Shown here one piece after another: positions 47,070-56,169 of a DNA stretch of 64,000 bases. Positions within the stretch are counted from its first letter, which is position 1. Each line of letters opens with the position of its first letter. The DNA is from a bacterium (GTDB lineage: Bacteria; Methylomirabilota; Methylomirabilia; Methylomirabilales; 2-02-FULL-66-22): positions 1 to 64,000 of the forward strand of contig JAKPQH010000189.1 in assembly GCA_029580855.1 (NCBI GenBank). The letters run 5' to 3'. A program made the position numbers and the translations under genes. The notes under the pieces are model-generated. The model was not told the DNA's origin. It saw nothing but the letters and a program-made list of their open reading frames with translations, and did no database searches.

Positions 47070-47256
47070 GGTCCTCGCCACACTCCCCCGCGTCGGGTTC
47101 GTCGAGGTACGACAAAGCGGGAGCCACAAGATCCGTCGTCATCCCGATGGACGCCAAACCTACGTGGCAATGCACCCCGGCTCGCTTCCGACCGGAACCT
47201 TTCGGAAGGTCCTGAAGCAAGCCGGCCTCCCCGAAGACGATTTCCGAGCACGCTGA
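47050..47256 (+). CDS. hicA: HicA-like mRNA interferase toxin
   Basis: A 68-residue YcfA/HicA protein starting at ATG 47050. It has the family pattern [31 protein letters not shown] with the catalytic His in GSHKI, and [17 protein letters not shown] at the C-terminus. HicA toxins bind double-stranded-RNA-like folds and cleave mRNA; HicB neutralises them. It appears intact, and its position at the edge of the island fits an addiction module. Confidence 0.88.
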   Translation: MRYSAREVLATLPRVGFVEVRQSGSHKIRRHPDGRQTYVAMHPGSLPTGTFRKVLKQAGLPEDDFRAR

Positions 47257-47351
47257 CCGTTTCCGGGCGTACTCAGAGTCCGTCGGTCCCGTCTGCGCGC
47301 CGCATCGATCCTCGCCGCCGACTCGGCATCCGAGCCGTACGGCCGGTACGC

Positions 47352-47789
47352 CTACTCCACCACGAGTTTCACCGGCGTCGCGTCGTGGATGTTGGCGGAC
47401 ACGGGGCAGCGGCGGTCCACCTCGTGCGCAAAGGCTTCCTTCTCCTCCCGGGACATGTCCGCATCCATCTTCACCGTCACCGTGATGCCGGAAAAACCGA
47501 CGGGGGCCTCCGGGTTCCGTCCCAACAATCCCTCGACGTCCAGATCGCCCTCCACCCTCACGTCCATAGACCGGAGCGTGATCCGCTTTTGCTTGGCCGC
47601 GATCCGCGCGATGGTCCCGATGCAGCCGGCCAGCGAGAGCAAGAAGTACTCCAGGGGCGTCGGCCCGGCGTCCTCGCCACCGGCCGTCTTCGGCTGATCG
47701 ACGATCAGCGTGTGGCTCCCGATGGTGCTTTCGATCTTGAACCGCTCGCCCAGGTGGGCTTCGACCGCAACATGCTTGACAGTGGCCAC
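47352..47789 (-). CDS. OsmC/Ohr-family peroxide-type protein
   Basis: A 145-residue OsmC-fold protein with the two redox cysteines in SLAGCIGTIARIAAKQKR and RRCPVSANIHDATPV. The family reduces organic hydroperoxides through these thiols. The GPTPLEYFLLSLAGC signature is present. It belongs to the YhfA/OsmC branch rather than classical Ohr. It is not obviously coupled to neighbours: 119 bp separate it from the amidohydrolase gene upstream on the same strand. Confidence 0.9.
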   Translation of the reverse strand: MATVKHVAVEAHLGERFKIESTIGSHTLIVDQPKTAGGEDAGPTPLEYFLLSLAGCIGTIARIAAKQKRITLRSMDVRVEGDLDVEGLLGRNPEAPVGFSGITVTVKMDADMSREEKEAFAHEVDRRCPVSANIHDATPVKLVVE

Positions 47790-47908
47790 GAGTAGCCTCC
47801 TCCGACAGGTGATGGTTTCCGTACGCCCCGCACGGATTACCCCGGAACGGCGGCGTGCGGGAATTGAAGACGAGCGCCCGCCCTGGGCACTCGCCCGGCT
47901 CCCCTATG

Positions 47909-49087
47909 CTACTTCTTGCGCTGGAGTTCTGGAAGCTCGGCCCAGGGCGCGAGTGGCTGCGGCGGCGGCGGCGCCATGGGCTTCCCGGCGCGGATCGTCG
48001 CCCGACTCACCAGCCGCACCGTGCCCGATCGGGCGTTCATGAAAACGTCGTGGAAGGTGTAGGCCCCTTCCTCCAAATCAAACACGGCGACATCGGCGGG
48101 CGCGCCCGGCTTGAGCGTCGCCAGATCCGGGCGGCCGACGGCGCGGGCGGGTCGCGCGGTCGCGCGGTCGATGACCTCGGGCAGGCTCATCCCGAGATTC
48201 AGGAACTTCGAGAGCGTCGTGGGCATATCGAACATCGGCCCCTGGATGCTCAGCTGGTGTGCGTCGGTGCTGATGACATCGGGGGGCATCCCCGCCGCCA
48301 GCATCCGCTCGGCGACCTCGTAGCTGAAACTCCCCGTCCCGTGACCGACATCCATGACAACCCCCCCGTCCCACGCGCGGCGGACGAAGTCCTTGAGTTG
48401 CCCGTCCGGATCCAGAATCCGGTTGTCCTGTCCCGTGAAGCAGTGGGTGAGGATGTCGCCGGGGCGGAGCAGCGTGAAGATGTCTTCCAGGGGCGGGGGC
48501 AGCTTTCCGATGTGCACCATCATCGGCAGGCCGACCCGATCGGCCAGCTTGCGGGCCAGCCGCATCGGCTCCAGCCCGACCCCGCGGGTGGTGTTGGCGT
48601 CGATCCGGGCCTTGATGCCCACGATGAGGTCCCGGTTGGCGTCCACGATCCGGCGCGCGAGAACGAGGTCACAGTAGTCGAGGTTGGCCAGTTCGTAGGT
48701 GCGCGCGGTGAGCCCGATGGACGAGACGTTCAGGAAGGCCAGAACGCGCGCCTGGCTTGGTTCGGCCACGAAGCGCCGGAACCCCGGGAAGCTGTAGCTT
48801 CCCGCCGTTCCGGCGTCGATCCAGGTGGTGACCCCGGTGACCGCGGCGACGGGGTCGGGCTCGATCCCCCAGTAGCTTGCGCCCCAGTAGACGTGCGTGT
48901 GGAGATCCAGAAGGCCGGGCGTCACGATCCGACCCGTTGCGTCAAGCGTGGCCCCGGCCTCCTGGGTCGGCAGCGTTGGGTCCACCGCAGCGATGACGCC
49001 GGCGCGGATTCCGATGTCCAGCTTTCCGAGCAGGCCGCCGCCCGGATCCACGACCTCGCCGCCCCTGATGACCAGATCGAAATGCAT
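47909..49087 (-). CDS. Amidohydrolase/deacetylase-family metallohydrolase
   Basis: A 392-residue amidohydrolase-superfamily enzyme starting MHFDLVIRGG at 49087. Metal ligands: HTH in LLDLHTHVYWG, Lys in IVGIKARI, His in MVHIGKLP, His in THCFTGQ, Asp in ISTDAHQLS. It fits the EF_0837/AHA_3915-like deacetylase group. It is the last gene of the minus-strand TRAP catabolic cluster, 53 bp after the D-aminoacylase gene. The substrate is unknown; an N-acylated or cyclic amide is plausible from the neighbours. Confidence 0.87.
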   Translation of the reverse strand: MHFDLVIRGGEVVDPGGGLLGKLDIGIRAGVIAAVDPTLPTQEAGATLDATGRIVTPGLLDLHTHVYWGASYWGIEPDPVAAVTGVTTWIDAGTAGSYSFPGFRRFVAEPSQARVLAFLNVSSIGLTARTYELANLDYCDLVLARRIVDANRDLIVGIKARIDANTTRGVGLEPMRLARKLADRVGLPMMVHIGKLPPPLEDIFTLLRPGDILTHCFTGQDNRILDPDGQLKDFVRRAWDGGVVMDVGHGTGSFSYEVAERMLAAGMPPDVISTDAHQLSIQGPMFDMPTTLSKFLNLGMSLPEVIDRATARPARAVGRPDLATLKPGAPADVAVFDLEEGAYTFHDVFMNARSGTVRLVSRATIRAGKPMAPPPPQPLAPWAELPELQRKK

Positions 49088-49140
49088 GAACCGACCTCGC
49101 AAAGACGCGGGTTGCCCGGCGGGCGCGAATTCGCGGTCGG

Positions 49141-50730
49141 CTATCGCCGGCGCAGCACCCGCCCCGCCCTGACACCCGTCAACGTTCCGCTCTCCACGGC
49201 CAACCGTCCGGCAACCAGCACGTGCGAGATGCCGACGGGGTACCGGCTCGGCTCGGCGTACGTTCCCCTATCGATGATGGTGTTCGGATCGAAGATCGTG
49301 ATATCCGCGATCATCCCTTCCCGGAGCAGCCCGCGGTCCTGCAGTCCCAGACGCTGAGCCGGAAAGGATGTCATGCGTCGAACGGCCTGAGGCAGGGACA
49401 GCACCCCCTCCTCGCGGACGTATTTCCCCAGGAGCCGGGCGCAGGTGTTGGAGACCCGCGGGTGCGGCTTCCCGCCCACGATCCCATCCGTGCAGACGGT
49501 CATGTAGTCGCTCCGCATGATGACCCGCACGTCCTCTTCGCAGCCGTAGAAGAGGGTCATGGTCACCGCATCCTCCTCCTCGACGAGAAGGTCGCAGACC
49601 ACGTCGACGGGCCGCTTGCCGGTGATCCTGGCGATATCGGCGATGGATTTTCCCTCGACCCAGCGGTTCGCGTCCGTTTTGACCGCGTTGACCCAGACGC
49701 CGTCCCAGCCGCAGAGAGCCACCCAGTTATCCCAGCGCTCTGGAATACGGTTATCCTGAACCTGACGGATCTCCTCGCGGACCTTTGGGTCCTCGAGCCG
49801 CGCCAGAAGCGCCGCCGTTCCGCCGGAATGGAACCGCGGCGGAATCACCGCATCCAGCATCGTGCTGCCGGCCACGTAGGGGTATTGATCGAAGGTGATC
49901 TCGACGCCTCGTCCGCGGTACGATTCGACGAGATCGAGAAGCTCGCCCGCCTTCCCCCAGTTCGCTTTCCCCGCCACCTTGAGGTGAGAGATGTGCAGGG
50001 GGCAGTCTGCCTCCAGGCAGATCTCGGAGACCTCGCGGATGGACTCTGCCGCCTCATCCCCTTCGTTCCGCATGTGAACCACAAAGAATCCGCCGTATTC
50101 GGCTGCCACCCGGCACAGCGCCACCAGCTCCGTCCGGTCCGCGTACATGCCCGGGGGATAGATCAGCCCCGTCGAGAAGCCGACACCCCCCTCTTCGAAG
50201 GCCCGCCCCAGAATCCCCTGCATGCGCGCGATCTCGTCCGGGGCGGCAAACCGGTTCTCCCATCCGAGCGCGGTCGCGCGGACGGCGCCGTGCGGGATGA
50301 GCATCATGGCGTTCGTGGCAGGGGGCAGGGCGTCCAGGCGATCCAGGAACTCGGCCATCGAGCTCCACGGCCACTCCGTCAGGTAGGTTCCCAGCAGCCC
50401 CGACACGCGCTGCATCATGGGCGCCTTGTTGGTCTCGTCGATAGGCGCCACGGAAAGTCCATCCTGGCCGATGAGGGCCGTCGTGATGCCCTGGAGCAGC
50501 TTGGAGTCTTCCTCCGGATGCACGAACACCCGAAGGTCGGAGTGGGTATGCATGTCGATGAAGCCGGGCGCGACCACCAGGCCCGTCGCGTCGATCGTCC
50601 GCGCCGCCTCGTCATGGATACGGTGGCGGATGGAGACGATCCGCTCCTCGCGGAGGCCGATCTCGCCTCGGAACCAGGGGCTTCCCGAGCCGTCGACGAT
50701 TCGCCCGTTCCGGATCAGGACGTCCAGCAT
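49141..50730 (-). CDS. D-aminoacylase / N-acyl-D-amino-acid deacylase-like
   Basis: A 529-residue amidohydrolase starting MLDVLIRNGRIVDGSGSPW at 50730. It has FIDMHTHSD metal ligands, HISHLKVAGK with the bridging residues, and CTDGIVGGKPHPR with the catalytic Asp, as in N-acyl-D-amino-acid deacylases. These enzymes release free D-amino acids from N-acyl forms. The longer frame upstream overlaps the creatininase gene and is rejected. Neighbouring hydrolases and TRAP genes suggest uptake and deacylation of amide-type compounds. Confidence 0.9.
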   Translation of the reverse strand: MLDVLIRNGRIVDGSGSPWFRGEIGLREERIVSIRHRIHDEAARTIDATGLVVAPGFIDMHTHSDLRVFVHPEEDSKLLQGITTALIGQDGLSVAPIDETNKAPMMQRVSGLLGTYLTEWPWSSMAEFLDRLDALPPATNAMMLIPHGAVRATALGWENRFAAPDEIARMQGILGRAFEEGGVGFSTGLIYPPGMYADRTELVALCRVAAEYGGFFVVHMRNEGDEAAESIREVSEICLEADCPLHISHLKVAGKANWGKAGELLDLVESYRGRGVEITFDQYPYVAGSTMLDAVIPPRFHSGGTAALLARLEDPKVREEIRQVQDNRIPERWDNWVALCGWDGVWVNAVKTDANRWVEGKSIADIARITGKRPVDVVCDLLVEEEDAVTMTLFYGCEEDVRVIMRSDYMTVCTDGIVGGKPHPRVSNTCARLLGKYVREEGVLSLPQAVRRMTSFPAQRLGLQDRGLLREGMIADITIFDPNTIIDRGTYAEPSRYPVGISHVLVAGRLAVESGTLTGVRAGRVLRRR

Positions 50731-50740
50731 CCCGCGCTCC

Positions 50741-51469
50741 TCACACGACCGGGGATTCCTTGCGCCAGACGAATCGGTCCTCCAGTTCGCCGCTGTGAAA
50801 GCTCTGCAGCAGCCGGACCACACCCGCGACCGCCGCCTCGACCAAGGCTGTTCCCTTGTCCGCGCTGCCCGCCGAAGGGTCGCCGAACGCGCCCGGCGCC
50901 CACGCCGCCTTCCCCGCATCCACCAGGTCGGGCTGCAGATGCATCTGGACCGAGGTCTCGAACTCGCCGGCGTGGCCCACGAAGCCGCGGTCGACCGGGC
51001 AAAGCCTGCGCATGGCGTCCGGCACCCCAGGGGCGTCCCAGTAGTCGCAGCCCACCACCGAGGCGACGCCGTCCTCCTCGGCCAGCTTGGTGCGCATGCC
51101 GGCCACGACCGCGGTGTTGCCCCCGTGGCCGTTGAGCAGGAGGATCTTCCGGAAGCCGTGACGGTGGACGCTCTTGGCAACCTGGGTCAGCACCTCGACG
51201 AAGGTGTGGTACGTCAGCGTCACACTCCCCGGATGCCGCATGTGGTGGGGCGAATACCCGGTCCAGACCGTGGGCAGGACCAGCACCGGAAATTCGACCG
51301 CCTGCGCGGCCCGCCGGGCGACGGTGGAGACAATGTTGGAATCCGTGTTGACCGGCAGGTGATCGGCGTGCTGCTCGAGCGATGCGACGGGAATGATGGC
51401 CACCGCGCCCGCCCGCGCGGCCCGCTCGATGTCCGTTCGCTTCAGGCGTTCCCACAGCACTTCCCGCAT
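50741..51469 (-). CDS. Creatininase-family amidohydrolase
   Basis: A 242-residue creatininase-superfamily protein. Metal motifs are SLEQHADHLPVNTDS (His and Asp), LLLNGHGGN (His), and AGEFETS (Glu). The family covers creatinine amidohydrolase and many enzymes cleaving small cyclic amides or formamides. It starts 10 bp upstream of the D-aminoacylase gene. Given two adjacent amidohydrolases, the substrate may be a lactam-like or N-acylated compound imported by the TRAP system (inference). Confidence 0.9.
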   Translation of the reverse strand: MREVLWERLKRTDIERAARAGAVAIIPVASLEQHADHLPVNTDSNIVSTVARRAAQAVEFPVLVLPTVWTGYSPHHMRHPGSVTLTYHTFVEVLTQVAKSVHRHGFRKILLLNGHGGNTAVVAGMRTKLAEEDGVASVVGCDYWDAPGVPDAMRRLCPVDRGFVGHAGEFETSVQMHLQPDLVDAGKAAWAPGAFGDPSAGSADKGTALVEAAVAGVVRLLQSFHSGELEDRFVWRKESPVV

Positions 51470-51515
51470 GGCGCTCTACACCTCCTCCTCTCGCGTCTTC
51501 GCGATTCAAGGGCCG

Positions 51516-52847
51516 TCACCACGCCCCGACGACTTGCTTTCCCAGCACCAGGGTCGGGAGCCACAACGACAGCCACGGGACATATGTCGTCAGCAGGAGC
51601 ACGGGGATGCCCACCGCAAAGAGGTAGATCATCATCGGGGGAACCAGTTGAGCGTACGGGACCTGGGCCAGCCGAGTCCCCACGAAGATGGATATGGCGT
51701 AGGGAGGCGTCACCACGCCAAGCCCCACGTTGAAGACGATGACCGACCCAAGATGCACGAGATTGATGCCGAGCTTCTGGGCGATCGGAACAAGGAGCGG
51801 TACCGCGATGATCAGGATGGGGATCCCATCGATGAACATGCCCAGGATCAGCAACAGGATGTTCATCATCAGCAGGATGGCGTACTTGTTCTGGGACATG
51901 CTCAGAACAAAATCGGTCATGGCTTGGGCCATGCCTTCGCGGATCAGAAGCCGCGTGAACACCATCCCGAAACCCAGAAGGAGCGTGATCATTCCCAGGG
52001 TGGTCAACGTGCTCTTTACGCCGCCCCACATCGACGCGGCCGACATCTCGCGGTAGATCCAGAGCCCCACGGCCGCCGTGTAGACGACGGCGACGGCGCC
52101 GGCCTCGTTGGGCGTGAAGATGCCCGCGTAGATCCCTACCAGGACGACAAACGGGCATCCCAGCGCCGGAATCGCATCGCGAAAGGTCCTGCCGATCTCG
52201 CGCACCGATTCCCAGAAATTGGAGGGAAGCACCGGGATATCCTGGGCGGGCTGCATGTAATAGGAGCAGAGCCACGTGTTCACCAGGATATACCCGAACG
52301 CCAGGATGAGACCGGGGATGACGGTGGAGAGGAACACGGCGGCTACGGATTGCTGTGCCACCAGACAGTAGAGCAATCCCGGCACGCTGGGCGGGATGAG
52401 GTACCCGAGAAAACTCGAGGAGCAGAGAACCGCCGCCGTGTACCGGCGCTGGAAACCGTACTTCTCCAAGCGGGGCACCAGGAGCGGAATCAGGGCCCCG
52501 ATGACCGGCAACGACGATCCGGTCAGAGCGCCCATGAACACGGCCGCCACGATCCCGACGTCCACCAAGCCGCCCGGAATGCGTCCCACGAGTGCGTAGG
52601 AGAGTCGGACAATCCGGTCGGCAATGCCCGAGACCGACAGAAGGCTGCCCGCGAAGATAAAAAACGCGATGGCCATCAGGACATAGTTGTCGATCGCGTG
52701 GTAAAACGTCCCGGCCATAAACGCCGTGGATCCGCTGATGATCAGGAGCGTCGCAAAAGTGCTGCCCAGGAACACCCAACAGAGCGGCAGACCGATGAGG
52801 ATCCCAAGAAAGAACACGGACAGCCCGACCAGAAGGCCGCTTTCCAT
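51516..52847 (-). CDS. dctM: TRAP transporter large permease (DctM)
   Basis: A 443-residue multi-helix membrane protein (about 12 segments) of the DctM family. Typical pieces are TGSSLPVIGALIPLLVPRLEKYGF, LGYLIPPSVPGLLYC, and PIAQKLGINLVHLGSVIVFNVGLGVVTPPYAISIFV. It forms the sodium-coupled translocator with DctQ. Its ATG immediately follows the dctQ stop (TAG-ATG), so the two are coupled. Confidence 0.94.
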   Translation of the reverse strand: MESGLLVGLSVFFLGILIGLPLCWVFLGSTFATLLIISGSTAFMAGTFYHAIDNYVLMAIAFFIFAGSLLSVSGIADRIVRLSYALVGRIPGGLVDVGIVAAVFMGALTGSSLPVIGALIPLLVPRLEKYGFQRRYTAAVLCSSSFLGYLIPPSVPGLLYCLVAQQSVAAVFLSTVIPGLILAFGYILVNTWLCSYYMQPAQDIPVLPSNFWESVREIGRTFRDAIPALGCPFVVLVGIYAGIFTPNEAGAVAVVYTAAVGLWIYREMSAASMWGGVKSTLTTLGMITLLLGFGMVFTRLLIREGMAQAMTDFVLSMSQNKYAILLMMNILLLILGMFIDGIPILIIAVPLLVPIAQKLGINLVHLGSVIVFNVGLGVVTPPYAISIFVGTRLAQVPYAQLVPPMMIYLFAVGIPVLLLTTYVPWLSLWLPTLVLGKQVVGAW

Positions 52848-53390
52848 CTACGATACCTCCTTCCGGGGTCCCTCTCGGATCGCCTGAACGAGCCGCCCGA
52901 TGTCGCGCCGGGCGATGATGAGCAGATGCAGAAGCACGAGGAGCAACGACCAGAACACGAGGATCTGGAGCCAACTGGTGTTGAACCACCGGACCAGCGT
53001 CCCCCATTCGGGGTACTCCATGGCCCGCCGCATAAACGCGTAGGCGATGGGCAACAGCACACCCAGAATACCGATGGAAAGAAGGACCAGGAGCGTCCGG
53101 TAGATTTCCGCGGCGACCGGCCGGTCCTTGACCAGCCATTCGCGGAACATGTCCACCGCCACGTGGCCCTCGTTCCAGGTGGTGTAGGCGGCGGCGAGCA
53201 ACATGAAGAACACGAAGGTGTACAGCGCCAGGTCGTTCAAGATCATGATCTCGAGATGCAGGAGGTACCGATTGACCACCTGGGCAAAAATGAGCAGCGT
53301 GGTGACGATGAGGCCCACACCGCAGATCACCGTCTCGGCCCACTTGACCGCACCGAGGATCCGGCCCCCGACGCCTGGTTGTTGTTCCAT
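52848..53390 (-). CDS. dctQ: TRAP transporter small permease (DctQ)
   Basis: A 180-residue protein with four hydrophobic helices (about 15-35, 48-68, 90-110 and 138-160). It has the DctQ segment LALYTFVFFMLLAAAYTTWNEGHVAVDMFREWL. It is the second membrane subunit of the TRAP transporter, positioned between the binding protein and DctM genes. Confidence 0.93.
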   Translation of the reverse strand: MEQQPGVGGRILGAVKWAETVICGVGLIVTTLLIFAQVVNRYLLHLEIMILNDLALYTFVFFMLLAAAYTTWNEGHVAVDMFREWLVKDRPVAAEIYRTLLVLLSIGILGVLLPIAYAFMRRAMEYPEWGTLVRWFNTSWLQILVFWSLLLVLLHLLIIARRDIGRLVQAIREGPRKEVS

Positions 53391-53522
53391 CCCCGACTCC
53401 CTCCGTTCCCCGGGCCCTCGCTCCGCGCAAATTCCGTGGCACCCGCGGCGGTCCGCTGGGCCGCGCGTCTCCCCTGCCGCCCGCCGCTCCGGACGGCAGG
53501 GGGATTCAGCGGGCCGCGGCGC

Positions 53523-54599
53523 TTACTTCTTCACGCCCGTGATCTTGTCGAGCTCGGCCATGACCTTCTCGGTCATGTTCTGGCCGGGATATTTCTTGTC
53601 AAGCCAGGGGGTCGCCAACTCCTTCCAGACGGCGGGCATGTTGGCTTTCTTCCGGAAGACATCCCGCTCCTCTGCCGTGGGCGTGTAGATCTGGATGCCG
53701 GCGCCGGTGAGCTTCTTTTTGTATTCCTCGATGACCTTTTGGTGTTCCTGCATGTCGCGGGCTTCCGCTTCGCGGCCCGCCCGGATGAGCACATCCTTCA
53801 GGTCCTGGGGAAGCTTGTCCCAGGCTTTGCGGTTCATGCTGATGCTGTTCGCGTCCCAGCCCCAGGCCAGGTCCGTGTAGTATTTGAGAACCTCGAAATG
53901 GCGCTCCTCGACGAGGGAGGGCCAGAGGCTCCAGCATCCGTCCACGACCCCTGTCTGGAGGGCGTTGTAGATGTCGGCCCAGGGCAGGGTCTGCAGAGTC
54001 ATGCCCGTCCCTCTACCCATATTTTCCAGCGTCCGGACAAAACCGAGGGAGCCGGACACCCGAAGCTTCAGCTTGCTGAAATCGTCCGGGGTCTTGAGTG
54101 GGCGCACCCGGTTACCGATCCCGTACGCGCCCAGGTGCGAGTTCCAGAGCGGCTTGTGGCCGACCTCGGCATAGGCGTCGTCCATGATCTTGTAGATGAT
54201 GCCCGTGCCGGGGGCGTACGCAACCTTGGCCTCCTCGAACGTGCCGACGGTCCAGGGCATCCAGTTCAGCATGCCACCGGGGACCAGGTTCACGTACGGA
54301 GACACCACGGACATGTCGACGCTCCCCTCGCGCACCGCGTGGAAAAGCTCGTCGTGCGTCCCCAAAAGGCCACTGTGTTGGAACCGGATCTCGATCCGCC
54401 CATTCGAATACTTGTTGACCAGTTCTGTGAAAAGCTGAACCGACTCGTTCCGGGTCTTCTGCGGCCAAGCGCTCCCGGCCCGCCAGCGATACTCCGGCTG
54501 CCCCGCCTCGGCCAGGGCCGGCATGACGACCCAGGCCAGAAAGACCGCAACGCCGAGCCCCATCAAGTTCCATCCGTGTCGTGCCCATCTCGCTTTCAT
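53523..54599 (-). CDS. dctP: TRAP transporter substrate-binding protein (DctP)
   Basis: A 358-residue DctP-family solute-binding protein starting MKARWARHG at 54599, with signal peptide about 1-31 (ALAEA). Recognised pieces: YRWRAGSAWPQKTRNE, GVVDGCWSLWPSLVEERHFEVLKYYTDLAWG, and the Arg of the ligand site probably in LKLRVSGSLGFVRTL. DctP proteins bind carboxylate-bearing solutes for the DctQM permease; the ligand here is not defined. It is the first gene of the minus-strand catabolic string, and the frame running upstream to 55034 is rejected. Confidence 0.93.
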   Translation of the reverse strand: MKARWARHGWNLMGLGVAVFLAWVVMPALAEAGQPEYRWRAGSAWPQKTRNESVQLFTELVNKYSNGRIEIRFQHSGLLGTHDELFHAVREGSVDMSVVSPYVNLVPGGMLNWMPWTVGTFEEAKVAYAPGTGIIYKIMDDAYAEVGHKPLWNSHLGAYGIGNRVRPLKTPDDFSKLKLRVSGSLGFVRTLENMGRGTGMTLQTLPWADIYNALQTGVVDGCWSLWPSLVEERHFEVLKYYTDLAWGWDANSISMNRKAWDKLPQDLKDVLIRAGREAEARDMQEHQKVIEEYKKKLTGAGIQIYTPTAEERDVFRKKANMPAVWKELATPWLDKKYPGQNMTEKVMAELDKITGVKK

Positions 54600-55375
54600 G
54601 GCTTCCTCCTTCTTCCGACGATGGAAGATGCGTCCCAACGGGTTGACGGTCTTCGTCGTGCCGGCGCCGCCGGTGCGCCAGCCGCACGCATCCGGCCTGA
54701 CGCCAGGGAACGGACCGGGCCGTCCACAAAGGCTCGCGCCGGATGGGTGGAACCGCCGATTGCCTGGATCCTGCAGACGTGGGGGGTGGACCTGCTCGTG
54801 CGTGGTGTGTCGGGGAGCGATTGCGCTGAACGCGTTGTCGCCTGGGCTGACGGACAACCGCCGGGCTCTCTCGCCAACGTCTTGCGAAGCCGCCGTCTCT
54901 CCGCCATCCCGAATCCTCGGATCATGTGCGAGGGGCTGCAGCGGGCGGAAAGGGCCAACCGCCCGTGCAACGGCGACCCGGCACGTCACCTGCCCGGCCG
55001 GCGTGCCCCATCGACGCAACCTCCGACGCGGCACGCGCGCCCCGGGAACGGCGGATCACGCGGGACCAGCGGACCTCGCCGGGACCTGTCCCCGATTTAT
55101 CGCGACGCTATCATAGGGTGGGGGGGCCATGTCAAGGCTTCCAAGAAACTTGCGGGGTGGAGCGACCAGCCCACAGGGTCCCGACCCGGCGGCCGCGACC
55201 ACCGCTCTTCGACGAACCGGTTGCGCGCACACCGGGATAACCCTGGACATGTCCCGGCTGCTTTTGGTTAAATGGGCTCCCGAACGGCGGCGCCGTGTGG
55301 CCCGCGGAACCCGCCGCGGTGACCCCACGCCGGTCTGCGGCTACGGCATGCAGCGGCGGCGGAAAGGAGCTGAGC
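54600..55375. other. Divergent intergenic region between TRAP operon and SDR gene
   Basis: 776 bases with no supported gene. Long open frames here are GC-driven shadows. It must hold the divergent promoters; I do not see a strong -24/-12 or -35/-10 pair. Confidence 0.35.
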
Positions 55376-56158
55376 ATGGGAGTCCTGGACCGGTTTCGTC
55401 TCGACGGGAAACGGCTCTTCGTCACCGGGGGGAGCCGCGGCTTGGGCCGGGAGATGGCGCTCGCGATCGCCGATGCGGGGGCCGACGTGGTCCTGGTCGG
55501 CCGCGATCTTGCCAGCCTGGAGAAGACCGCCGGCGACATTCGTCGCCTGGGCCGGAACGCCTGGCCGATCCAGGGCGATGCGGGCGTTCCGGCGGAGTGC
55601 GAGCGGCTTTGCCGTACCGCGCTCGACGCAGTCGGTCCCATCGACATCCTGATCAACAACGTCGGCGGCCGTCGCGTGAACATCCCCACGACGGAGATGC
55701 CCCTGGAGACATGGCTCCAGATGCTCGATCTGAACCTGACGAGCACCTTCGTCTGCACCAAGCTGATCGGCGGGGCCATGGTGGCGCGGCGGAGGGGCGG
55801 GCGGATCATCAACATCGCCTCGATCAACGCTGTGGTGTCCAACCGCGGGATCGCCGGCCGTCACTACGAGACGGCCAAGGCCGCCGTCCTGCAGTTCACG
55901 CGCGCCACGGCGGCCGACTGGGCGCCGCTCGGCATCACGGTCAACGCCATCCTCCCCGGCGGCTTTATGACCGAGGCGAACCTGCGCTGGGCCCGCGAGG
56001 CCCCCGCGATCATCGAAACCTTCAAGGCCCAGATCCCGATGGGCGACCTGGGCAAACCCGAGGATATCGGCCCTCTGGCGGTCTACCTGGCGAGCGACGC
56101 CTCGCGGTACATGACCGGCGCGGCGCTCGTCATCGATGGCGGATACACCCTCTGGTGA
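55376..56158 (+). CDS. SDR-family oxidoreductase
   Basis: A 260-residue short-chain dehydrogenase starting at ATG 55376 behind GGAAAGGAG. Cofactor motif TGGSRGLGRE (about 18-27), NNVGG, catalytic Ser in NIASINAV, and active site YETAK. The closing segment is TGAALVIDGGYTLW. The likely role is oxidation or reduction of a sugar- or acid-type hydroxy substrate with NAD(P). It is followed 11 bp later by a DUF4380 gene, suggesting a small operon with a carbohydrate connection. Confidence 0.88.
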   Translation: MGVLDRFRLDGKRLFVTGGSRGLGREMALAIADAGADVVLVGRDLASLEKTAGDIRRLGRNAWPIQGDAGVPAECERLCRTALDAVGPIDILINNVGGRRVNIPTTEMPLETWLQMLDLNLTSTFVCTKLIGGAMVARRRGGRIINIASINAVVSNRGIAGRHYETAKAAVLQFTRATAADWAPLGITVNAILPGGFMTEANLRWAREAPAIIETFKAQIPMGDLGKPEDIGPLAVYLASDASRYMTGAALVIDGGYTLW

Positions 56159-56169
56159 GGAGGCAACGC

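Noticed and set aside
55100-55140. Possible -10-like TATCAT before the SDR gene
   Set aside because: No matching -35 at proper spacing; left uncalled.
51393-55271. 1,292-codon plus-strand frame across the TRAP operon
   Set aside because: Antisense to dctP, dctQ and dctM with clear motifs on the other strand. Low-complexity HQDR-rich translation.
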